This document shows, piece after piece, positions 9,182-17,479 of a DNA stretch of 64,000 bases. The first letter of the stretch is position 1, and every line of letters begins with the position of its first letter. Source of the stretch: CAVSZB01 sp964420395 (GTDB taxonomy: Bacteria; Krumholzibacteriota; Krumholzibacteriia; LZORAL124-64-63); contig CAYQTJ010000003.1 in NCBI GenBank assembly GCA_964420395.1, positions 1 to 64,000 of the forward strand. Reading direction: 5' to 3'. Both the position numbers and the translations under genes were made by a program. The notes under the pieces are model-generated. The model was given only the letters and a program-made list of their open reading frames with translations, had not been told where the DNA came from and did not search any database.

Positions 9182-11544
9182 ACCGCCGGCGGATCGAGCG
9201 CCCGCGTCGCCTGCTCGCGCAGCGCCCGCCAGACCCGCTCCGGGGTGGCGGGGATCCGCGTGAGGCGCAGGCCGGTGGCGTCGGCGATGGCGTTGAGGAT
9301 CGCCGGGGCGGGGCCGTCGATCGGCACCTCGCCGGCCGCCTTCGCGCCGAACGGGCCGCTCGGCTCGTCGGTCGGGACCAGGATCGTGACCATCTCCGGC
9401 ATGTCCATCGCGGTGGCGATCTTGTAGTCGAGGAAGTTCGGGTTGCGCACCCGGCCCCGGTCGTCGAGCAGCACCTCCTCGAACAGGGCGTAGCCGAGCG
9501 CCTGCGACACCGCCCCCTCGATCTGCCCCTCGGCGGACTGGGGATTGACGGGGGTTCCGCAGTCGACCGCCGACACCATCCGCCGCACGAAGACCTCGCC
9601 CGTCTCGACGTCGACCTCGACGTCCGCGAACTGCGCCGCGAACGGCGGCGGGGAGTCGCTCGCCATGTGGCTGGCCGTGGCCGCCGGCTGCGTCTTCGCC
9701 TCGTACAGCGCCACGAGCGCCGCCTCGGCCATGGTGAGCGACCGCGGCGCGCCGTCGGGCGCGGCCGGCCCGACGATGCGATCGCCGCCGAAGGCGAGGG
9801 CCTCGGGCGGGCAGTCCCACTTGCGGGCCACGATCCCGGCGAGCTGGTCGCGCACCTCGCGCGCCGCCTTCGCCACCGCGCCGCCCGAGACGTAGGTCGT
9901 GCTCGAAGCGTACGCGCCGACATCGAACGGCGTGAAGTCGGTGTCGGAACTGGTCACGATCACCTTGGCCACCGGCAGGCCGAGCGTCTCGGCGCAGATC
10001 TGCGCCAGCACGGTGTCGCTCCCCTGGCCGATGTCCGTGGCGCCGACGAGCAGGTTCACGCTGCCGTCGTCGTTCAGCTTGACCGTGGCGGCGGCCCAGT
10101 CCACGCCGGCGATGCCGGAGCCCTGCATCGCCAGCCCGACGCCCAGGCCGCGGCGCAGGTGCGGCGCCGAGGCCGGCCGCTTCCGTCCCCAGCCGATCGC
10201 CTCGGCGCCGCTCCGGATCGCCTCCTCGAGGCCGCTGCTGTGCACCACCCGGGCGAGCCCCTTGCGCCCCTCGCCGAGCCTCGCCGAGAGCGGATCGGTC
10301 TGCCCGAGGCGGATGTGGTTGAGCCGCCGCAGCTCGAGCGGGTCCATGCCGAGCTCGTGCGCGATCGTGTCGACGTGGCACTCCAGCGCGAGGAAGCCCT
10401 GCGGCGCGCCGTAGCCGCGGAAGGCGCCACACACCGGCGTGTTGGTGTACACGCACTGCATCTGGAAGTGGATGTTCTCGCACGGGTAGAGCGGCAGCAC
10501 CTTCTGGCCGGTGTTGCCCTGCACCGTCAGCGCGTGGCTGCCGTAAGCGCCGGTGTCGGCCAGCACCACCATGCGGTTGGCCACGATGCGCCCATCGCGC
10601 ATGACGCCGGTGGTCATCGTGATCCGCTGCGGGTGGCGGTGGCGCGCGGCGATCAGTTCCTCGGCCCGCGTCATCTCGTAGCGCACCGGCCGGCCGGTGC
10701 GCAGGGCGAGCAGCGCCACCAGGTCCTCGAGGACCATCTCCTGCTTGTCGCCGAAGCCGCCCCCCACGCGCGGCTTGATCACGCGGATCCGCGCCTCCGG
10801 CAGCTCGAGCACCCGCGCCAGGATCCGCCGCAGGTGGAACGGCACCTGCGTGCTCGTGCGCACGACCAGGCGGCCGTCGGTGTCGAGCCAGGCGATCGCC
10901 ACGTGCGGCTCGAGGTGGCTCGCCTGCACCCGCGGCACCACGTAGGTCCGCTCGCAGACCAGGTCGGCCCCCCGCAGCGCCGCGGCCACGTCGCCCACCT
11001 GGATGTCGAGACGGGCCGCGAGGTTGCTGCGCCCCCCCTCGGCGATGCCGCGCGGATCGGGCTCCTCGTGCACCAGCACGTCGGTGCGCCGCAACGCCTC
11101 CTCCGGATCGAGCAGCGCCGGCAGGACCTCGTACTCCACGTCGATCAGCTCGAGCGCCTCCTCGGCCGCGCGCAGCGTGCGGGCCGCCACGACCGCCACG
11201 CGGTCCCCCACGAAGCGCGCCTTGGCCGGCAGGATGGTCGTGTCGTACGGCGAAGGCTCGGGCCAGCTCTGCCCCGCGCGCGTGTGGAGGATCGGCTTGA
11301 CGTCCTCGTGGCAGAGCACCGTCACCACGCCGGGGTGCGCCAGCGCGCGGCGCTTGTCCACGCGGACGATCCGCGCGTGCGGGTGCGGCGATGCCAGCAC
11401 CTTCGCCCAGAGCATGCCGTCGGGATGGACGTCGTCGGTGAAGACCGGCTCGCCCCTCACGAGGCTGCGCCCGTCCACCCGCTCCACGCTCGTGCCGACG
11501 ACGGCGTTTTCCGCCGCGGCCGGATCGCGCAGCGTGACCGTCAT
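9172..11544 (-). CDS. xdhA: Xanthine dehydrogenase-type molybdopterin-binding large subunit
   Basis: ATG at 11544 with GGAGG 5 bases upstream; 790 residues, the usual length for a separate Moco subunit. The molybdenum hydroxylase family oxidises purines and related N-heterocycles using water. Visible motifs: the substrate-domain opening VERVDGRSLVRGEPVFTDD, the Moco-binding GGGFGDKQE, the GQGSDTVLAQICAE segment, and GPFGAKAAGE near the C-terminus, whose glutamate corresponds to the catalytic residue. Its start overlaps the stop of the 2Fe-2S subunit gene (ATGA), giving an operon FAD - 2Fe-2S - Moco subunit. Xanthine or hypoxanthine is the best guess for substrate given the neighbouring genes; nicotinate- or CO-dehydrogenase-like activity cannot be excluded. 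Confidence 0.87.
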   Translation of the reverse strand: MTVTLRDPAAAENAVVGTSVERVDGRSLVRGEPVFTDDVHPDGMLWAKVLASPHPHARIVRVDKRRALAHPGVVTVLCHEDVKPILHTRAGQSWPEPSPYDTTILPAKARFVGDRVAVVAARTLRAAEEALELIDVEYEVLPALLDPEEALRRTDVLVHEEPDPRGIAEGGRSNLAARLDIQVGDVAAALRGADLVCERTYVVPRVQASHLEPHVAIAWLDTDGRLVVRTSTQVPFHLRRILARVLELPEARIRVIKPRVGGGFGDKQEMVLEDLVALLALRTGRPVRYEMTRAEELIAARHRHPQRITMTTGVMRDGRIVANRMVVLADTGAYGSHALTVQGNTGQKVLPLYPCENIHFQMQCVYTNTPVCGAFRGYGAPQGFLALECHVDTIAHELGMDPLELRRLNHIRLGQTDPLSARLGEGRKGLARVVHSSGLEEAIRSGAEAIGWGRKRPASAPHLRRGLGVGLAMQGSGIAGVDWAAATVKLNDDGSVNLLVGATDIGQGSDTVLAQICAETLGLPVAKVIVTSSDTDFTPFDVGAYASSTTYVSGGAVAKAAREVRDQLAGIVARKWDCPPEALAFGGDRIVGPAAPDGAPRSLTMAEAALVALYEAKTQPAATASHMASDSPPPFAAQFADVEVDVETGEVFVRRMVSAVDCGTPVNPQSAEGQIEGAVSQALGYALFEEVLLDDRGRVRNPNFLDYKIATAMDMPEMVTILVPTDEPSGPFGAKAAGEVPIDGPAPAILNAIADATGLRLTRIPATPERVWRALREQATRALDPPAVAG

Positions 11545-12095
11545 GGCGCCTCCTCCCGTCGGCGCGCCGCCGGCGGCGCGGCGGCGCCCCCGCCGCGCCC
11601 CGAGCCGCCCCGCTCCCCCCGGCCGCCGTGCAGCGGCGTGCCGGCGCGGCCGGCCGCGGCCAGGATCGCGGCAACCGGCTTCTCGTAGCCGGTGCAGCGG
11701 CAGAGGCTGCCCGAGAGGGCCTGGCGCACCGCCGCCTCGTCCACCGCGCCGCCGCCGCGCAGCAGGGACCACGACACGATCAGCATGCCGGGCGCGCAGT
11801 AGCCGCACTGCACCGCACCGGCGGCCAGGAACGCCGCCTGCAGCCGCGCCAGCAGCGGATCGCCGGCCAGCCCCTCGAGCGTGGTCACGGTCCGTCCCCG
11901 CGCGCGCGCCGCGGCGACCACGCACGACGAGACCGGCTCGTCATCGAGCAGGACCGCGCAACAGCCGCAGTCGCCGGTCTCGCAGCCCCGCTTCACCGAA
12001 ACACAGCCGCCGCGCCGCAGGGCGTCCAGCAGCCGCTCGCCCGGCTCCACCTCCCAGGTCGCGGGAGCGCCGTTCAGGGTCAGTTCGATCCTCAC
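11541..12095 (-). CDS. xdhC: Xanthine dehydrogenase-type 2Fe-2S subunit
   Basis: GTG at 12095 overlaps the stop of the FAD subunit gene (GTGA), and that translational coupling sets the start; 184 residues. The N-terminal half is a plant-type ferredoxin fold with cluster ligands in GCETGDCGCC and the later SSC. The second half has the helical two-cluster motif VQCGYCAPGM ... SLCRCTGYEKP. Together they bind two 2Fe-2S clusters that carry electrons from the molybdenum site to FAD. The last 35 residues are a Gly/Arg/Ala-rich tail, longer than usual and likely disordered. The stop overlaps the start of the large subunit. Confidence 0.9.
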   Translation of the reverse strand: MRIELTLNGAPATWEVEPGERLLDALRRGGCVSVKRGCETGDCGCCAVLLDDEPVSSCVVAAARARGRTVTTLEGLAGDPLLARLQAAFLAAGAVQCGYCAPGMLIVSWSLLRGGGAVDEAAVRQALSGSLCRCTGYEKPVAAILAAAGRAGTPLHGGRGERGGSGRGGGAAAPPAARRREEAP

Positions 12096-12973
12096 GCGTG
12101 TCCCCCCTCGACGGACGGCAGGCCGGTCAGTTCGCGCACCAGGCGCCGCGTCAGCACGGCCACCATCGCGCGCCGGTACTCGGCCGAGGCGCGGTGATCG
12201 TCGATCGGCTCGGCCCGCGCCGCGGCGAGTTGCGCCGCCGCGGCGATCGCGCTGCCGGCGCCGGGCGAGAGCACCTTCAGGCCGGTCAGCGCCTCCTCGG
12301 CGGCCGGCGCGCGCCGAGGCGTCGGCGCCACGGCGCCCAGCGCCACGCGCGCGCCGAGGATCAGCGGGCCGTCGAGGTCGAGCGCCACCGCCACCTGCGC
12401 CAGCGAGATGTCCTCGGCGGAGCGGCTCAGCTTGCGGGCGCGGGCGCGGTGGCCGCCGCACCGTCCCGGCAGGACGATCCCGAGCAGCAGGCGGTCGCCC
12501 AGCACCGTGCGCCGCGGCCCGGTGAAGAAGTCGGCCAGCGGCACGGACTCCTCGCGCGCGCCGTCGCCGATCCGCGCGACGGCGTCGAGCGCGAGCAGGA
12601 TCGGCGCCAGGTCGGCCGAGGGGAGCGCGTTGCAGAGGTTGCCGCCGATGGTGGCGGTGGAGCGCACCGGGCGGTTCGCGCAGTGCACGGCCGCGTCGGC
12701 GATGGCGCCGCCGGCGTAGCGCTGCGTCAGCGGCGAGGTGGCCACCGCCTGCAGCGTGGCCGCCGCGCCGATGAACAGCTCGTCGTCGGCCGTGCGCTCG
12801 ATGCGGCCGAGCCCCGCCCCGTTGATGTCCACCACGTAGTCGACGCCGGGCGGCATCATCAGGAACAGGTCGGTGCCGCCGGCGATGTAGATGCCCCGCC
12901 CCGGCCCGGCCCGCAACTGGGCCACCGCCTCGGCGACCGACGCCGCGCAGCGATATTCGCGCAGGTCCTTCAC
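12092..12973 (-). CDS. xdhB: Xanthine dehydrogenase-type FAD-binding subunit
   Basis: GTG at 12973 with GGGAGGT 8 bases upstream; 293 residues, normal for the CoxM/XdhB family. FAD-binding motifs IAGGTDLF (about 31-38) and ATIGGNLCNA (about 107-116) are intact, and the C-terminal CO-dehydrogenase flavoprotein domain (about 180-285) follows. It passes electrons from the Fe-S subunit to NAD or another acceptor. It is first in the three-gene operon, downstream of a candidate promoter at 13027-13055. Confidence 0.9.
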   Translation of the reverse strand: MKDLREYRCAASVAEAVAQLRAGPGRGIYIAGGTDLFLMMPPGVDYVVDINGAGLGRIERTADDELFIGAAATLQAVATSPLTQRYAGGAIADAAVHCANRPVRSTATIGGNLCNALPSADLAPILLALDAVARIGDGAREESVPLADFFTGPRRTVLGDRLLLGIVLPGRCGGHRARARKLSRSAEDISLAQVAVALDLDGPLILGARVALGAVAPTPRRAPAAEEALTGLKVLSPGAGSAIAAAAQLAAARAEPIDDHRASAEYRRAMVAVLTRRLVRELTGLPSVEGGHA

Positions 12974-13026
12974 CGCCGTCGACCTCCCGGTCGCGCCCGC
13001 CGTCCTGGCGATCCCGACCGCCGTGG

Positions 13027-13055
13027 AGTATAACTGACGTCACGGGCAGCCCCAA
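13027..13055 (-). promoter_or_regulatory. Candidate promoter of the xdh operon with TGACGTCA palindrome
   Basis: Read on the minus strand, TTGGGG (13055-13050) is followed after exactly 17 bases by TATACT (13032-13027), a fair sigma-70 pair. The spacer contains the perfect 8-base palindrome TGACGTCA (13035-13042), well placed for a regulator to block polymerase. The predicted start of transcription is about 45 bases before the GTG of the FAD subunit gene. Confidence 0.45.
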
Positions 13056-13093
13056 GGGACAAGATGACGGGCCCGGCGCCCCGGGAGCGAGCC

Positions 13094-14413
13094 ATGACGA
13101 CGCACGAGCACTTCCTGCTGGAGAACGCGGCCCCTCTGGTCACCATGAACGCCGGCCGCGAGGTGATCGAGGGGGGCTGGGTGGCGGCCACGGGCGGGCT
13201 GATCACCGCGGTCGGCGCCGGCCGCGCGCCCGACCTGATCGGAGCCGTGCCGCGCGAGCGCCACCACCGGATCGACGCCACCGGCTGCGTCGTCCTGCCG
13301 GGCCTCGTCAACACGCACCACCACCTGTTCCAGACCCGCACCCGCGCCTGGCCCGGCGCCGTCGATGCCGGCCTGTTCGACTGGCTGCGCACGCTCTACC
13401 CGGTCTGGGCGAAGCTGCGCGACCTCGATTTCCACCACGCGGCGCTGGTCGGCTTCCGCGAGCTGCTGCGCTCCGGCTGCACCACGACCACCGACCACCA
13501 CTACCTGTTCCCGCGCGGCGCCTCCGCCGAACTGATCGACATCACCATCGACGCCGCGCGCGAGGCCGGCATCCGCTTCCATCCGACCCGCGGGTCGATG
13601 TCGCGCTCGGTCAAGGACGGCGGCCTCCCTCCCGACGAGGTGGTGCAGGATCCCGACACGATCCTCGCCGACAGCGAGCGGCTCATCCGCGCCTGGCACG
13701 ACCCGCGCCCCGGCGCCATGGTGCGCGTGGCGCTCGCCCCCTGCTCCCCCTTCTCGGTCAGCCCGGAACTGATGCGCGACACGGCGGCGCTGGCGCGCCG
13801 CCACGGCGTCCGCCTGCACACGCACCTCGCCGAGACCCGCGACGAGGACGACTACTGCCAGGCCATGTACGGCCGGCGCCCGCTCGACTTCCTGGAGTCC
13901 GTCGGCTGGCTCGCGGACGACGTGTGGCTGGCCCACGGCATCTTCTTCGACGACGCCGAGGTGGCGCGCCTCGGCCGCGCCGGCGTGGCGATCGCCCACT
14001 GTCCCACGTCGAACATGCGCCTCGGCTCGGGAGTCTGCCGCGTGCGCGACCTGCGCGCCGCGGGCGTGCCGGTAGGCCTGGCGGTCGACGGCTCGGCCAG
14101 CAACGACGGCTCGCACCTGCTCGCCGAGCTGCGCCAGACGCTGCTGCTGCACCGCGTCATCCACGGTCCGTCGGCGATGCGGGTGCAGGAGGTGCTGGAG
14201 ATGGCCACGCTGGGCGGGGCCGGCTGCCTCGGCCGCGACGACATCGGCGCCGTCGAGCCGGGCCGCGCCTGCGACCTCGCCGTCTTCGGTCTCGATGACC
14301 TCGGCTACGACCGCGTCGGCGACCGCGTGGCGGCGCTGCTGCTCTGCCAGCCGACATCGGCCCGGGCGGTCGTGGTCGGCGGGCAGGTCGTCAACGTCGA
14401 GCGGGACGGCTGA
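13094..14413 (+). CDS. 8-oxoguanine deaminase-like amidohydrolase
   Basis: I chose the ATG at 13094, preceded by GGGAG at 8 bases, over an in-frame ATG 30 bases earlier; 439 residues. It is an ATZ/TRZ-type amidohydrolase with metal ligands in NTHHHLFQ (His75-77), HLAET, AHGIFFDD and VDGSASNDG. The segment HPTRGSMSRSVKDGGLPPD is characteristic of the 8-oxoguanine deaminase group, which converts 8-oxoguanine to urate. It is divergent from the xdh operon with about 120 bases between starts, so the two probably share regulation. An alternative is a hydroxyatrazine-type or guanine deaminase. Either way, purine deamination feeding xanthine/urate chemistry fits the neighbours. Confidence 0.8.
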   Translation: MTTHEHFLLENAAPLVTMNAGREVIEGGWVAATGGLITAVGAGRAPDLIGAVPRERHHRIDATGCVVLPGLVNTHHHLFQTRTRAWPGAVDAGLFDWLRTLYPVWAKLRDLDFHHAALVGFRELLRSGCTTTTDHHYLFPRGASAELIDITIDAAREAGIRFHPTRGSMSRSVKDGGLPPDEVVQDPDTILADSERLIRAWHDPRPGAMVRVALAPCSPFSVSPELMRDTAALARRHGVRLHTHLAETRDEDDYCQAMYGRRPLDFLESVGWLADDVWLAHGIFFDDAEVARLGRAGVAIAHCPTSNMRLGSGVCRVRDLRAAGVPVGLAVDGSASNDGSHLLAELRQTLLLHRVIHGPSAMRVQEVLEMATLGGAGCLGRDDIGAVEPGRACDLAVFGLDDLGYDRVGDRVAALLLCQPTSARAVVVGGQVVNVERDG

Positions 14414-14472
14414 GGGGAAGGCCGGGCGGAGCGCCTTGCCGCCGCATGACGTGGTCGCGGGTCGATCGGACG

Positions 14473-14603
14473 CTTGAACGCACGAATCGAAGCCACCGAT
14501 GGGCGGGCGCTTCGATCCGGGCCTTCAAGAGCGGGTCGCCGGGTGCGCGCCCCCCGCTTCGCGCCGGCGCGCCGTCAGAGCGGCCTCGATTCGTGCGTTC
14601 AAG
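14473..14603. repeat. Intergenic inverted and direct repeat cluster
   Basis: A 22-base arm at 14473-14494 is the reverse complement, with one mismatch, of 14582-14603. A third related copy lies at 14509-14529 in the same direction as the second (shared core TTCGAT followed by CTTCAAG). Copies two and three continue in parallel for another 12-15 bases. The cluster sits between the ends of two convergent genes, so it could be a terminator or a dispersed REP/MITE-like element. It contains no reading frame that looks coding. Confidence 0.5.
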
Positions 14604-14631
14604 AAGGGATCCGCGGACGCAGCTGCGCGCC

Positions 14632-15408
14632 TCACGCCCCGCCGGCCCCGCCCCACGCAGCCGGATCCTGCCGGTAGAACAGCCGGAGCTGTTCGTACAG
14701 CCGCGGGTGGCGGCGGCGCAGCTCGCGCGGTTCCTCGAAGAAGTGCTCGGTGGCGACGGCGAAGAACTCGCCCGGGTCGTCGGCGCCGTACTCGTCGACG
14801 AAGGTCCGCTTGCCGCGGCGCACGTCGGCCGCGTGCTTGGCGAACTCGGCCTCCCACACCTCGGCCCAGCGCTCCCCCTCCTCTCCGGAGAACGGGACCG
14901 TGCCGTCGGACAGGCCGAGCTCCTCGTCGATCTGGTGGGCGAACTCGTGCAGGACGACGTTGAAGCCGTCGTCGGGCTCCGCGAGGTCGAGCGCCACGTC
15001 CTGCCACGACAGCACCAGCGCCCCCTGCCCCCACGATTCGCCGAGCCGCTCGCCGTCGTCCTCGCCGACGATGCCGTCGACCTCCTCCAGCTCCTCGTTG
15101 GTGACGAACGGTTCGGGGTAGACGAGCACCGAATGCAGCCGGGGGTAGAAGTCGGCTTCGCGGTGCAGCAGCAGCAGGCAGGCCTGCCCGGCGATGACGA
15201 CCCGCATGCGGTCGTCGAGCGCCAGGCCGCCGCACCCCTCGAACCGCTTCTCCGCCAGGAAGACCTGCGCCAGGCCGCGCAGTTCATCCCGGTCGGCCGC
15301 CGGCAACCGGGCGTAGAGCGGCACCTCGTCGCGCAGGACCGCCTCCCACGCCGGCGGCAGCGGGGTGGCCCGCAGCTTCCGGCGTCGCTTCGCCTTCAGT
15401 CCGAACAT
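14632..15408 (-). CDS. mtfA: MtfA-like zinc metallopeptidase (COG3228)
   Basis: The ATG overlaps the stop of the pyruvate kinase gene (TGATG), fixing the start; 258 residues, the usual size. The zinc motif HEFAH is at 154-158, followed by the family pattern DEYGADDPGEFFAVATEHFFE. In E. coli MtfA binds the repressor Mlc and so affects glucose PTS expression; it also has aminopeptidase activity. There is no Mlc in the window, so the physiological partner is unknown. It is last in an operon after the NFACT-R protein and pyruvate kinase, a position that fits a link to sugar metabolism. Confidence 0.85.
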   Translation of the reverse strand: MFGLKAKRRRKLRATPLPPAWEAVLRDEVPLYARLPAADRDELRGLAQVFLAEKRFEGCGGLALDDRMRVVIAGQACLLLLHREADFYPRLHSVLVYPEPFVTNEELEEVDGIVGEDDGERLGESWGQGALVLSWQDVALDLAEPDDGFNVVLHEFAHQIDEELGLSDGTVPFSGEEGERWAEVWEAEFAKHAADVRRGKRTFVDEYGADDPGEFFAVATEHFFEEPRELRRRHPRLYEQLRLFYRQDPAAWGGAGGA

Positions 15409-16838
15409 CACGTCGCCTCCGGGGCCGGCACCTGCGCGACCCGGATCAGGTTCGTGCCGCCGGTCGCCGCGAGCGGCCAGCCGGCGGTCAGCACGACGGT
15501 GTCGCCCGGCCGCGCGAGACCGGAGCGGGCGCAGGCCGCCAGCGCCAGCCGCTGGAGCAGTTCGCCGTCGGCCTCCGCGTCCAGCAGCGCCGGCTGCGCG
15601 CCCCAGACCAGGCTCAGCCGGCGCAGCACCGCCGGCACCGGGGTCAGCGCGAGCACCGGCTGGACCGGCCGCCAGCGCGCGACCAGCTGCGTGGTGCCGC
15701 CGGATCGGGTGAGGGTGATGATCGCGGCGGCGCCCAGCTCGGCCGCCATGCGCACCGCGGCGTGGGCCACCGCCTCGGCCGCGCCGGAGCGGGCGCGCGG
15801 ATCGAAACGGTGCTCCCAGGTGCGGTGGGGGAAGATCGACTCGGCCGCCTCGACGACCCGCGCCATCGTGGCCACCGCCTCCACCGGGTGGCGCCCCGCC
15901 GCGGTCTCCTCGGTCAGCAGCAGGCCGTCGCTGCCGTCGAGCACGGCGTTGGCCACGTCCGACACCTCGGCGCGGGTCGGCCGGGAACTCTCCACCATCG
16001 ACTTGAGCATCTGGGTGGCGGTGATGCAGAGCTTGCCCGCCTGCAGCGCCTTGTCGATCAGCAGCTTCTGGGCGGGTGGCACCCCCTCGAGCGGGATCTC
16101 CACACCGAGGTCGCCGCGCGCCACGACGATGCCGTCGCAGTGGGGCAGCAGGGCATCCACCCGCGCCACCGCCTCGGCCCGCTCGATCTTGGCGTAGAGC
16201 AGGGCGTCGGCGCCGGCCGCGCGCATCAGGGCCCGCGTCTCCTGCAAGTCCTCGGGGCGGCGCACGAAGGAGAGCATCACCGCGTCGATGCCGTGCGCCA
16301 GCGCGAAGGCCAGGTCGGCGCGGTCCTTGTCGGTCAGGGCCGGCGCGCTGACCGGGGTGTGCGGCAGGTTGATCCCCTTGCGGGCGCCGAGCAGGCCGCC
16401 GCGCACGACCACGCAGCGCACGTCGGTGCCGTCGGTCGACTCCACCCGCAGTTCGAGGGCGCCGTCGTCGAGGAGCAGGGCATCGCCGGCGCGTACGTCG
16501 CGCGCCAGCGGGGGCCACGACAGCCCGGTCTCGCGCGCGTCGCCAGGGACGTCGCGCGCCGTGAGGGTGAACGGCTCCCCCTCGCGCAGCTCGACCGGGC
16601 CGGCGGCCAGCGGGCCGGTGCGCAGCTTCGGGCCGCACAGGTCGACGATGATCGCCACCGGCCGCCCGAGCTCCGCCGCCGCCTCGCGCAGGCGGACGAT
16701 GGCGCGCGCGTGGTCCTCGTGGGTGCCGTGGGAGAAGTTCAGCCGCACGGCGTCCGTGCCGGCCGCGAGCAGCCGCCGCAGGACGCCGGGATCGGCCACG
16801 GCCGGCCCGAGCGTGGCGATGATGCGCGTGCGCCTCAT
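15408..16838 (-). CDS. pyk: Pyruvate kinase
   Basis: ATG overlaps the upstream gene's stop (ATGA); 476 residues, typical. Glycolytic enzyme converting phosphoenolpyruvate and ADP to pyruvate and ATP. Clear motifs: TRIIATLGPA at the start, RLNFSHGTHEDH, DLCGPKLRTG, the metal/substrate loop LLYAKIERAEAV ... GIVVARGDLGVEIP, and TATQMLKSM. The loop LTEETAAGRHPVEAV matches the family's ETA.G..P. The C-terminal regulatory domain (about 350-476) is present. It sits between a NFACT-R protein and MtfA, all overlapping, so one transcript is expected. Confidence 0.93.
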   Translation of the reverse strand: MRRTRIIATLGPAVADPGVLRRLLAAGTDAVRLNFSHGTHEDHARAIVRLREAAAELGRPVAIIVDLCGPKLRTGPLAAGPVELREGEPFTLTARDVPGDARETGLSWPPLARDVRAGDALLLDDGALELRVESTDGTDVRCVVVRGGLLGARKGINLPHTPVSAPALTDKDRADLAFALAHGIDAVMLSFVRRPEDLQETRALMRAAGADALLYAKIERAEAVARVDALLPHCDGIVVARGDLGVEIPLEGVPPAQKLLIDKALQAGKLCITATQMLKSMVESSRPTRAEVSDVANAVLDGSDGLLLTEETAAGRHPVEAVATMARVVEAAESIFPHRTWEHRFDPRARSGAAEAVAHAAVRMAAELGAAAIITLTRSGGTTQLVARWRPVQPVLALTPVPAVLRRLSLVWGAQPALLDAEADGELLQRLALAACARSGLARPGDTVVLTAGWPLAATGGTNLIRVAQVPAPEAT

Positions 16839-17269
16839 GCGTCGTCCCCCTCTTCCGTGTCGTCCGGGAGGGCGCCCGGGGGGAGTCCCGGCCGCACCTT
16901 GAGCACCGTCTCGCGCCTGATCTCGACCGTGCCGGTCGGCGCGCCGCGCGCCTTGCGCACGAAGCGCCCGCGCGTGCAGGAGACCGGCTGGATCCCGCCC
17001 CGCCGGGCCTTGCTGTGCCAGGCCGCGATCGCCGCCGCGGCGCGCAGGGTGTCGCGGTCCGGCTCGAGCCCCTCGCGCGCCCGCAGGATGACGTGGCTCC
17101 CCGGCGCGCCGCGCAGGTGGAACCACCAGTCGTCGGCGCGCGCCACCTCGAGGCTGAGGCGCTCGTTGTCCGCGTCGGTCCGGCCCGCCAGCACCGTCCA
17201 GCCGCCCGGCAGCGCGTACTCCCACGCCCGGGGCGGGGGCGGTGGGCCTTTTCGTCCTTCTTTCGCCAC
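16835..17269 (-). CDS. Stand-alone NFACT-R (DUF814) RNA-binding domain protein
   Basis: 144 residues from an ATG at 17269. The sequence WWFHLRGAPGSHVILRAREG and the following AAIAAWHSKARRGG are the core of the NFACT-R domain. That domain forms the C-terminal part of RqcH/Tae2/NEMF-type ribosome rescue proteins. Here the N-terminal and coiled-coil parts are absent, so the full alanine-tailing function is not expected. Short stand-alone DUF814 proteins are known, and an RNA- or ribosome-binding role is the family inference. It is first gene of the NFACT-R/pyk/mtfA operon. Confidence 0.75.
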   Translation of the reverse strand: MAKEGRKGPPPPPRAWEYALPGGWTVLAGRTDADNERLSLEVARADDWWFHLRGAPGSHVILRAREGLEPDRDTLRAAAAIAAWHSKARRGGIQPVSCTRGRFVRKARGAPTGTVEIRRETVLKVRPGLPPGALPDDTEEGDDA

Positions 17270-17479
17270 TGCGGCCTCCCGTGCGGCCCGATCCTAACCG
17301 GGCGCGCCGCCGCTGTCGATGCCGCGCGCGGCGGATAGGGTGGAACCGACCGGCCGTCTTCATGTATATTGCCCGTTCCGTGCCGCCGGAGCGGAGACGC
17401 CGGGCCCCCGCCCGCCTCGTTCCGCGGACCGGCGCGTCTTTCACCCTCTATCACCACCCGTCCCCTGAGGAGTCACGCG

